A stretch of 64,000 bases of DNA from Bacteroidaceae bacterium. Lineage in GTDB: Bacteria; Bacteroidota; Bacteroidia; Bacteroidales; Bacteroidaceae. Of this stretch, positions 45,701 to 52,563 are shown one piece after another (positions within the stretch are counted from its first letter, which is position 1; every line of letters starts with the position of its first letter). The position numbers and the translations under genes were made by a program. A model generated the notes under the pieces. It ran no database searches. It was not told the DNA's origin and saw only the letters and a program-made list of their open reading frames with translations. The stretch is from contig JAFZWK010000072.1 of assembly GCA_017617335.1 (NCBI GenBank), positions 1 to 64,000 of the forward strand, read 5' to 3'.

Positions 45701-45916
45701 ATGAAAGCATTTAGTTATTTTGTTGCATTCATCAGTGGTGCTGCTATTGGTACAGCATGTGGTTTGTTGCTTGCTCCCGAGAAGGGAAGCGACCTTCGCG
45801 ACAGAATTGCAGAGATCCTGCGCAAGCGTGCCATCAAGCTGAACCGCAAGGATATGGAGGACCTCGTTGACGAGATTGCCGAAGAAATCCAATCTGCAAG
45901 CGATAAAGACGAATAA
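45701..45916 (+). CDS. YtxH-domain protein
   Basis: A 71-residue protein with an N-terminal hydrophobic helix (FVAFISGAAIGTACGLLLAP) followed by a charged helix (EKGSDLRDRIAEILRKRAIKLNRKD) and an acidic tail. The GxxxGxxxG-LxAPxxGxxxR pattern is the YtxH hallmark. The family is associated with stress responses. It leads a three-gene cluster (16 bp before the next gene). Confidence 0.85.
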   Translation: MKAFSYFVAFISGAAIGTACGLLLAPEKGSDLRDRIAEILRKRAIKLNRKDMEDLVDEIAEEIQSASDKDE

Positions 45917-45932
45917 CATACTACAATAGCCC

Positions 45933-46319
45933 ATGCTGACTACCAGGAAATATTCTGAGAATTTCCAGGAGCTGTTGCAAGAACTGAAAACCTATCTAGG
46001 TCTACAGAAGAAATATGTCTCTATGGATGCAGCAGACAAGTTGACTGTACTCTTGTCTGCTGTGTCTGTAGTCTCCGTCTGCATTCTGGTGGGGTCGATG
46101 ATCCTGTTCTTTGCCACCTTTGCATTGGCGCAATGGATAGGCGATTTGGCAAATAGCCAACCCATCGGGTTTCTGGCCATCGCTGTTGTGCTCTTCGTGA
46201 GCCTGCTTGTACTTTATCGGAATCGTGGCAAATGGATTCTGCAGCCTATAGCACGCCTCATGGTCAGCATTTTTATTGACAAAGAAGACGAAGAAGAGGA
46301 GGACATCGCTGATGAGTAA
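45933..46319 (+). CDS. Holin-X-like/phage-holin family membrane protein
   Basis: 128 residues with two hydrophobic segments (about 42-75 and 85-105: LLSAVSVVSVCILVGSMILFF and PIGFLAIAVVLFVSLLVLY) and an acidic C-terminus (EDEEEEDIADE). The layout fits the phage_holin_3_6/Actinobacterial holin-X family, which in Bacteroidetes chromosomes is a housekeeping envelope protein rather than a phage remnant. No phage gene is near. Its stop codon overlaps the next gene's start by 8 bp. Confidence 0.78.
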   Translation: MLTTRKYSENFQELLQELKTYLGLQKKYVSMDAADKLTVLLSAVSVVSVCILVGSMILFFATFALAQWIGDLANSQPIGFLAIAVVLFVSLLVLYRNRGKWILQPIARLMVSIFIDKEDEEEEDIADE

Positions 46320-46587
46320 GTACGATCAGATATTCAATAGCCCCGATATTTTGGTTTCTCTGCGTCAGGAGAAAGAACTCATCCGCAAGAAGCTTCGCAA
46401 GAGCAGCGGCAGGATGTCTGGTACCACCCACCAAATCTTTGCTCCTGTGCCACGAGCCAAAACGAAGGCTCAGGGCGTTAGCCAGTTTGTTAGCAGTGGG
46501 ATAGCCATTTGGGAAGGCGTACGCATCGGTATGGGACTCATCTCTGCCGTTCGCAACTTCTTTGGCGGCAGAAGACGTTGGAGATAA
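46312..46587 (+). CDS. Small basic protein of the YtxH/holin-X cluster
   Basis: 91 residues from the ATG at 46312 (MSKYDQIFNSPDILVSLR). Features: a basic stretch RQEKELIRKKLRKSSGRMSG, a weakly hydrophobic segment ISSGIAIWEGVRIGMGLISAV and a terminal GGRRRWR. I do not recognise a named family. The coupling with the holin-X-like gene and the shared small, charged character suggest a common membrane complex. An earlier in-frame start (46276) lies deep in the preceding gene. Confidence 0.6.
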   Translation: MSKYDQIFNSPDILVSLRQEKELIRKKLRKSSGRMSGTTHQIFAPVPRAKTKAQGVSQFVSSGIAIWEGVRIGMGLISAVRNFFGGRRRWR

Positions 46588-46609
46588 TATTTCCATTTTA
46601 TCCCTCTCC

Positions 46610-46637
46610 ATTACACTTCATTTCTCCGAAGTGTAAT
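46610..46637. terminator. Bidirectional hairpin between convergent genes
   Basis: ATTACACTTC (46610-46619) and GAAGTGTAAT (46628-46637) form a 10-bp perfect stem with an 8-base loop. The stem covers the stop codon of the M64 peptidase gene on the minus strand. AT-rich sequence follows on the plus side. Confidence 0.6.
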
Positions 46638-47907
46638 AATTTATTATTCTCCGAATAGCCCTTTCACATACAGGACAGAACACGGGAGCCTCATTGATTT
46701 TCATGCGGCATTCCTGAACGGGTCTGTATACTCCTTTCGACTGATATCCCCCACCCTCGTACACTCCTATTTCCGTGTAGAGATTCTTGCCGCTTGGCAC
46801 CGTAGGAATTTTCGTCTTTCGAGGCAGCATATCCTTCCATTTCTTGTCAAAGTCTACCAGTGTCGTCAGATTCGGTTCCCAAGGCTCCGTATCAGCGGGA
46901 TACATCGTCTCGTACTGGTCGTCATAGTAGTACTCATCGGCCAATCCTGCAAAACTGTGACCAAACTCATGCACCACTACAGGACGAGTCTTCTCGTTGT
47001 GGGCCGCACTCATCAGGTAACTATTATAGATACCGCCACCACCGTAATTGTCAGTGTTGGCCAAAATCACAATATGCTCATAGGGCACGCCAGCCAACAC
47101 GTCATGAAGCCGCTTCAGATGCAACGTGGTCAGGTAGCGTTCGCTGTAAAATGTATCATAATTGCTGCTTAAAGCTGTAGCCTTCCAGATTCCTTTATGG
47201 GGAATGCTCACTCCACTCTCAATCGAGGGAGACATTACAGCCACAAAGTTGAAACGTTCCTTCAGACTTTTGAAAGGTTCGTGCGAAACGATGGCATCTA
47301 TCGCCTCGCGACAATCCCGCTCGAAAACATCCATCTCACTCATCTGGTAACCCTCAGCAACAAAGGTTACGTCAATCTTCTCGCGGCTGTCACCATTTTT
47401 TACCAGATACTTCCAGAGGCGAGAGTCCGATGAACCGATAGGACGAATCAGGATGTCCGATGGGTCTACACGATGCGTCAGAATCGACTTCACCTGATTA
47501 TGCGTGTCAGTCAGCGTGATGGTCACATTCACAGGATCCTTGGGAAGAGGCACCAAAAATACATTCTCAAAAGACTTCTGCACCTTGGTGGCTTCTTCTG
47601 TCGACTGCCATTCTTGAAAGAGTGTGCTGAAGGAATATCTGTACAGCACTTTCTGATCCAATGTATCCGTAATAGTAATCTGACCGTTACCTTGTAGCAA
47701 AAGGCTATCCAGATTCACACGACGTCCATACCATCCATCCGATACCTCCATCTCATCCAGATAAATATGCTGTTCACGATTGTCTCCGCTGAACGAATAA
47801 TCTAAACGCAATGTCTTGTCTTGAAAGTTCTCATCGAATCCATCAGCATGAGCAGAAAGCGTCATCAGAATCATTAATGCAGGAAAAATACCACTAACAT
47901 ATTTCAT
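46618..47907 (-). CDS. M64-family (IgA peptidase-type) zinc metallopeptidase
   Basis: A 429-residue exported protein. The signal peptide is MKYVSGIFPALMILMTLSAHA. A beta N-terminal domain (about 25-160) precedes the peptidase, where the zinc site HEFGHSFAGLADEYYYD near residue 315 is complete: HExxH with a downstream GLADE glutamate/aspartate. KIDVTFVAEGYQ near 175 marks the start of the M64 catalytic domain. Targets of Bacteroides homologues are not generally known; IgA cleavage is only a family name. Four cysteines near the end (ECRMK, CPVCERA) might bind a metal or form disulfides. ATG 47907 is chosen; a TTG two codons before is unlikely. Confidence 0.82.
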   Translation of the reverse strand: MKYVSGIFPALMILMTLSAHADGFDENFQDKTLRLDYSFSGDNREQHIYLDEMEVSDGWYGRRVNLDSLLLQGNGQITITDTLDQKVLYRYSFSTLFQEWQSTEEATKVQKSFENVFLVPLPKDPVNVTITLTDTHNQVKSILTHRVDPSDILIRPIGSSDSRLWKYLVKNGDSREKIDVTFVAEGYQMSEMDVFERDCREAIDAIVSHEPFKSLKERFNFVAVMSPSIESGVSIPHKGIWKATALSSNYDTFYSERYLTTLHLKRLHDVLAGVPYEHIVILANTDNYGGGGIYNSYLMSAAHNEKTRPVVVHEFGHSFAGLADEYYYDDQYETMYPADTEPWEPNLTTLVDFDKKWKDMLPRKTKIPTVPSGKNLYTEIGVYEGGGYQSKGVYRPVQECRMKINEAPVFCPVCERAIRRIINYYTSEK

Positions 47908-47960
47908 AATCAAATCATATTGACCGTTTTTACCATTATATATTTATATTCTCATACCTA

Positions 47961-47992
47961 CAAAGGTACGGTTTTCCAAGAATTCTGACAAA
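47961..47992 (-). promoter_or_regulatory. sigma-ABfr promoter of M64 peptidase gene
   Basis: On the minus strand TTTG (47989-47992) and TACCTTTG (47961-47968) are separated by 20 bp, about 54 bp before the ATG. Confidence 0.7.
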
Positions 47993-48155
47993 TTTTAACA
48001 GGTTTTTAACCCCCGTACACAGTTCCGAGAGGATACAAAGCTTTTATTATATGGAGAATATTATTCTTCTGAAACCCTTCAGTATCCTGAAATACGGAAA
48101 ATATAAACAAAAGATGCAGCAAATTCATCTGATTTTTTCCTAAAAACATTATTCC

Positions 48156-48187
48156 TTTGGTTATATGTTCCAAATCGCATAACTTTG
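48156..48187 (+). promoter_or_regulatory. sigma-ABfr promoter of SDR gene
   Basis: TTTG (48156-48159), 20 bp, TAACTTTG (48180-48187): a full match, 40 bp before the ATG at 48228. Confidence 0.7.
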
Positions 48188-48227
48188 TACTCGAAATCTT
48201 ACGATAATCAACATCAAAAAAACATCT

Positions 48228-48932
48228 ATGAAAACAGTATTGATAACAGGTGCCAATAAAGGCATCGGATGGGGCACTGCAAAGCATCTTGGTCTCAGTG
48301 GTTGGAAAATCATCATCGGCGCACGCCATCAGGGACGCGCAGAAACAGCAATCAATGAATTGAAATCTTTGGGCATAGACGTGCTGGGGAGGGTCCATAT
48401 CGAACTTACAGACCTTACTAGTCTGGAACAAGCAGCAAAAGAGGTGAACGAAAAATATCCTTCATTATCGATGCTTGTCAACAATGCCGGCATCCCAGGC
48501 GACATGAGCGTAGATGGCCAACATACTGAACTTTCTGACATCAAGAAGACTGTCGACGTAAATTTCATTGGCACCTTTTACCTTACCAGATTGCTAATCC
48601 CTCTGTTGGAAAAGAACAGTGGAAGGATTGTCAACGTTACTGTTCCGTCGGAAATCAGCCCTTACTGGCATCCTCTCGCCTACGTAGCCAGTAAGGCTGC
48701 ACAGAATGCCATGATGGGTGTGCTGGCGATGGAATTTCAACAAAACAACACACCTATCGAAATTTTCTCCGTGCATCCAGGACCTACCACTACTGACCTG
48801 AATGGCAACATGAGCCTTCCTGGATTCCACGATATAGAAACAGTTGGCAGCAAGATGGCGGAACTCATCAATGACAACAAAAACCATCAAGGAGAATTCA
48901 TCGAGCTCTACCCTATCGTTAAAGAAGATTGA
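48228..48932 (+). CDS. Short-chain dehydrogenase/reductase
   Basis: A 234-residue classical SDR. The cofactor motif TGANKGIGWG is near residue 7, NNAGIPG near 86, and the catalytic tyrosine/lysine YVASKAA near 147 with PG-PTTTDLNGN near 185. The N-terminal TGANKGIG and PxTDLN wording resembles carbonyl reductase-like SDRs. Substrate unknown; NADPH preference is inferred from the basic residue after the second strand (GARHQGRAE). It is transcribed alone, followed by array D. Confidence 0.85.
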   Translation: MKTVLITGANKGIGWGTAKHLGLSGWKIIIGARHQGRAETAINELKSLGIDVLGRVHIELTDLTSLEQAAKEVNEKYPSLSMLVNNAGIPGDMSVDGQHTELSDIKKTVDVNFIGTFYLTRLLIPLLEKNSGRIVNVTVPSEISPYWHPLAYVASKAAQNAMMGVLAMEFQQNNTPIEIFSVHPGPTTTDLNGNMSLPGFHDIETVGSKMAELINDNKNHQGEFIELYPIVKED

Positions 48933-48972
48933 CAGGGGAACGTCCCTTCATCCCATTTTCGGTTTCCATTCC

Positions 48973-49026
48973 CAACACGTGAACATCATGAGGACAACGT
49001 GTTCCTCCATCTGAAAAAACACGTTA
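48973..49026. repeat. Phased palindrome array D, upstream of the GH78 promoter
   Basis: Three sites start exactly 22 bp apart: CAACACGTGA (48973), CAACGTGTTC (48995) and AAACACGTTA (49017). The last ends 16 bp before the -33 box of the rhamnosidase gene, an activator-like position. All three are imperfect copies of CAACNNGTTG. Confidence 0.75.
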
Positions 49027-49042
49027 TATCTTACTTGATTAT

Positions 49043-49073
49043 TTTGTAGACTAGGGGAATTTTGCTATTTTTG
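49043..49073 (+). promoter_or_regulatory. sigma-ABfr promoter of GH78 gene
   Basis: TTTG (49043-49046), 19 bp, TATTTTTG (49066-49073). Transcription should begin near 49080, after the first in-frame ATG (49075), so the true start must be further in. Confidence 0.72.
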
Positions 49074-49098
49074 CATGGAAATAAAAAGGAAAAAGGAC

Positions 49099-52000
49099 AT
49101 GATCGCAACAAATATGAGTAAGAAGGGTTTGCTGATTCTTTTGATGCATTTTGGAGCATGTCTAGCAGTTTTTTCGACGGGCATTATCCAAATGCGCGTC
49201 AACAATCTGGCCCTGCCTTTCGGAATCGACCAGACACCGAGATTCAGCTGGATCATCACGGCTCAGGAACGTGGGGAACGTCAGACGGCCTACGAGATAG
49301 AAGTCACTGATGACCAGGGAGCAGAGGTGTGGCAGTCGGGCAAAATCTACTCGGCCGATTCCTACCAGATAATGTATAGAGGCAAGGAGCTTAAACCCAA
49401 AAGCATCTACCGCTGGAGAGTCAAAATATGGGATCAGAATGACCAATCCAGCGCGTGGAGCGCATGGCACACTTTCGAGACTGCCATGTTGTCGGCCAGC
49501 GACTGGAAAGCCCAATGGATCAAGGCTGCTGAAATAGACGAAAAGGAGGATGTGGCGCAGGTAGTCATATCATTCAATCATCCTGTCTTTGCTCGTTTCA
49601 TCCGCATGGATGTCCAGAAATTGGGACTTCCCGTGAGGACTGAGGCAAATAAGTTCCGCCTGCAACTCTCAGAGATTCAGGTTCTGGATGCTGGGGGTAA
49701 CAATCTGGCTCTTAACAAAAAGACGACTATCTCTTCAGAAGAAATGCTTCCCTCCGCTTGGCGTGCCGAGAATCTGACAGACGGAAACATCAAAGACTCT
49801 TATTATCTGGGTGCAACGACTACTGTCCAATCATCGCCCACACCTGCCGTTTCCTGTTATGCGGAAATCGACTTGGGAGAGGAAAAGAGCGTTAGTTCCG
49901 TTATCGTCTATCCTCGTGCCGATCTGCCTGCCGAAAGCGATGCCAATTTATGTGCCAATTTCCCTCAGGACTTCACCATTTCCGTCAAGCGTAACAACGG
50001 CACTTCTTGGCACACGGAATATGCTGCAAAGGATTTCCCTGTGCCTGTCTTCAAGGTTTTCACTCATCCCAACCTTACTGCCTTCGGCTCTTCTGTCGTC
50101 CTTGCAAAACCCATCAGCAAGGCACGGATGTATGCTTCGGGAGCTGGGAACTTCGAGATGCGAATCAACGGCAAACGCGTCACTCATCATGTGCTGGAGC
50201 CAGGCGAATCCTACTTCCCCAAGACCGTCCTCTACGCCACTTACGATGTCACCCATCTCCTTCGAGAAGGGCGCAACGTTCTCATTGCTTTCGTTGGTGG
50301 TGCCCAATACCACAATCCTCAAATGGAGCGATACCAGAAGCTGACGAACAACTTTGGCCCTCTCCGTTTCATCGGGCAGCTGGAAGTGGAATATGCAGAT
50401 GGGACCGCGCAGACTTTTGCTTCCGACGAAAATTGGAAGTACAGCGAGGACACTCCCTACACATTCTGCTCCTGGTATGGAGGAGAGGATTATGATGCCA
50501 ACCGTGCTACTCAAGAATCTCTTCAAAGGGACGTTGACTCATGGCCCAACGTAGTATTGTGTAGAGAACCCATCGGCAAGCTGACAGCGCAATATTACCA
50601 GCCTACGGAAGTGGTGGAGACGTGGCATCCCCTTCAGGTCAAGTCCTTGAGAAACGGCGATTATCTGATAGATTTCGGACAGAACTTTGCAGGGCAATAC
50701 GAGTTCACGCTGAAAGGAAGAAAAGGTCAAACCATCCAAATGTGGCCAGCAGAAGTGCTGAGCCCTCAGGGCGATGTCAGACAGAATGAGATAGGTACGC
50801 CCGTGTATGACCAGTACACCTTCAGCGGTGATCCCAACGGAGAGAGCTGGGGACCTACTCTCGTCTATCACGGCTTCAGGTATCTCCAGGTCAAGGGACT
50901 CGATAAGGCTCCCAGCGCTGACCAGTTCCTGGCAAAGCGCATACGCATGGGTGAAGAGCAATCAGGCTCTTTCAGCTGTTCCAACGACCTGTTGAACGAT
51001 ATCCATACTCTTATCGTTCGCAGCATCGCATCCAATCTCTATAACTCGCTCACCGACTGCCCCCACCGCGAGAAACTGGGATGGTTGGAGGTGCCTCAGC
51101 TGTTGTTCAACTCGCTCGCATACAATTTTGACCTTGCCGCATGGATGCCGAAGATAGCGATGGACACGAGGGATTCTCAGCACGAAAACGGCTATGTCTG
51201 CAACGTGGCTCCTGGCTTCTACAAACTCGACGATTTCTGGGGCAACGATCCAACCTGGGGAGCCAGTACGATCCTGATTCCCTACCGTTCCTACCACACT
51301 TACGGCGATGTGCAGACACTCAAGGATCAGTACCCTACAATGAAGAAACTGATGGCTTACTATTCAACCCGCTGTTCAGGCGATCTCGTGGATATCAAAA
51401 CGCTGGGCGATTGGGGAGCATACGACAACCGCACGTCTGTGAAGTTCACCATCAATTGCACTTATTATGCTTTGGCGAAAGCGATGGCTGAGATTGCTGA
51501 AATCATAGAGCAGCCCACCGATGCCAACTACTATAAGATGTTGGCAAATCGCATTCAGGGAGCTATCAACAAGGAATTCTATAATAGCAAAGGATATTAT
51601 GACACCAATACGCAAGCCTCTAATGCAATGGCGCTTTACTACGGAGTTGCTGAAGAGGGAAACCGCCAGAAAGTGTTGAACTCCCTCATCCGATGTGTCG
51701 AGGAAGCAAACTACCACCTCACGACAGGAGAAGTCGCCCTGAAGCCTCTCTTCATGTCGCTGGCAGAGAATGGCTACAACGACATCGTCTATCGGATGGC
51801 AACAGCTGAAGATATGCCCAGCTACGGCTATTTCGTGCGCCAGGGAGCCACTTCGCTTCCTGAGTTCTGGGACATGAAAGCCTCCCAAAATCATTGTATG
51901 ATGGGACATATCGATGAGTGGTTCTACAGCCATCTATGCGGTATCCAGAACGAAGGATCAGCTTACGGCAAGATTACCATCCAGCCCTATTTCGCACCTG

Positions 52001-52275
52001 AACTTTCTTGGGCAAAAGCACACATCAATACGGTCAGGGGGCTTATGGCTTCCTCATGGAAAAGAAATGCTGACGGAAGTATTCAGCTCGACGTGACTAT
52101 CCCCTTGGGTTCAGTAGCTCGCGTGGTGGTTCCTGAGGAATATGTCGTCAAGGAAAAAGGTATCCGGCTCGATGAAGTAAAGGGCGTGTCAAGCACAGAA
52201 AAGAATGGCAACAAGCTCAGCATCTCCATCGCCTCAGGCTCCTATAATTTCGAGCTGAAAAACACAACACGTTGA
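49099..52275 (+). CDS. Alpha-L-rhamnosidase (GH78) with discoidin-like insert
   Basis: About 1058 residues (ATG 49099; alternative 49114, which starts the hydrophobic signal KKGLLILLMHFGACLAVFS). An ATG at 49075 overlaps the promoter and is excluded. Domain order: Fn3-like (about 30-145: RFSWIITA, IYRWRVKIWDQNDQSSAWS), an F5/8C-like insert (about 150-330: NLALNKKTTISS, AEIDLGEEKSV), a Bac_rhamnosid_N jelly roll (about 345-470), then the GH78 (alpha/alpha)6 domain with LTDCPHREKLGWLE near residue 650 carrying catalytic acids, WGAYDNRTS near 770 and a C-terminal beta domain. It hydrolyses rhamnose from plant glycans or flavonoids. It is flanked on both sides by phased palindrome arrays. Confidence 0.9.
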   Translation: MIATNMSKKGLLILLMHFGACLAVFSTGIIQMRVNNLALPFGIDQTPRFSWIITAQERGERQTAYEIEVTDDQGAEVWQSGKIYSADSYQIMYRGKELKPKSIYRWRVKIWDQNDQSSAWSAWHTFETAMLSASDWKAQWIKAAEIDEKEDVAQVVISFNHPVFARFIRMDVQKLGLPVRTEANKFRLQLSEIQVLDAGGNNLALNKKTTISSEEMLPSAWRAENLTDGNIKDSYYLGATTTVQSSPTPAVSCYAEIDLGEEKSVSSVIVYPRADLPAESDANLCANFPQDFTISVKRNNGTSWHTEYAAKDFPVPVFKVFTHPNLTAFGSSVVLAKPISKARMYASGAGNFEMRINGKRVTHHVLEPGESYFPKTVLYATYDVTHLLREGRNVLIAFVGGAQYHNPQMERYQKLTNNFGPLRFIGQLEVEYADGTAQTFASDENWKYSEDTPYTFCSWYGGEDYDANRATQESLQRDVDSWPNVVLCREPIGKLTAQYYQPTEVVETWHPLQVKSLRNGDYLIDFGQNFAGQYEFTLKGRKGQTIQMWPAEVLSPQGDVRQNEIGTPVYDQYTFSGDPNGESWGPTLVYHGFRYLQVKGLDKAPSADQFLAKRIRMGEEQSGSFSCSNDLLNDIHTLIVRSIASNLYNSLTDCPHREKLGWLEVPQLLFNSLAYNFDLAAWMPKIAMDTRDSQHENGYVCNVAPGFYKLDDFWGNDPTWGASTILIPYRSYHTYGDVQTLKDQYPTMKKLMAYYSTRCSGDLVDIKTLGDWGAYDNRTSVKFTINCTYYALAKAMAEIAEIIEQPTDANYYKMLANRIQGAINKEFYNSKGYYDTNTQASNAMALYYGVAEEGNRQKVLNSLIRCVEEANYHLTTGEVALKPLFMSLAENGYNDIVYRMATAEDMPSYGYFVRQGATSLPEFWDMKASQNHCMMGHIDEWFYSHLCGIQNEGSAYGKITIQPYFAPELSWAKAHINTVRGLMASSWKRNADGSIQLDVTIPLGSVARVVVPEEYVVKEKGIRLDEVKGVSSTEKNGNKLSISIASGSYNFELKNTTR

Positions 52276-52362
52276 AACCGCAAACACAACACGTTGAAAT
52301 GAGGAAGTCAACACGTTGAAACCGCAAACACAACACGTTGTCTTTTCCCTTTCAACGTGTGA
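52265..52362. repeat. Phased palindrome array E, best copy (five sites)
   Basis: Four identical CAACACGTTG sites start at 52265, 52287, 52309 and 52331 and a fifth, inverted and imperfect (CAACGTGTGA), at 52353: five sites at exactly 22-bp period. Two of the 12-bp spacers are identical (AAACCGCAAACA) and the others are unrelated. It begins 10 bp before the GH78 stop codon ends and stops about 95 bp before the -7 box of the next gene. Confidence 0.85.
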
Positions 52363-52456
52363 CCTTATTTGGGACACTACTTGTGGATGAGAAAGAAATA
52401 GAGTGCCGATTTTGAAAAGTTAACAGGAAGATAGCTGGGAATCCAAAAAAAGTTCG

Positions 52457-52464
52457 TACCTTTG
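52457..52464 (+). promoter_or_regulatory. -7 box of the 52564 gene
   Basis: TACCTTTG matches TAnnTTTG, 100 bp before the ATG. No TTTG stands at -33, a possible sign that an activator is needed. Confidence 0.5.
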
Positions 52465-52563
52465 TAGGCTCTTAAAGCATTGAGCAACGTATGTTGCAAA
52501 ACCTTACAAGGTAGAAAGATTAACAAAACGAGAATTCCACTTTTATAAAACCTAAAGACGAAA

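Larger units (their letters stand above)
47908..48227. other. Intergenic region with two divergent promoters
   Basis: 320 bp without a supported gene. It holds the minus-strand promoter of the M64 gene (47961-47992) and the plus-strand promoter of the SDR gene (48156-48187). Nothing else is recognised. Confidence 0.55.

Noticed and set aside
45933..46587. Prophage remnant suggested by the holin-like protein
   Set aside because: No other phage genes; the YtxH/holin-X cluster looks like a chromosomal envelope unit.
48006..48431. Minus-strand open frame across the SDR promoter
   Set aside because: Antisense to the start of the SDR gene, cysteine-rich low-quality sequence, no family.
52265..52362. 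CRISPR-like array
   Set aside because: Repeats are 10 bp with 12-bp spacers, far below CRISPR sizes; no cas genes, and copies are scattered in five places.
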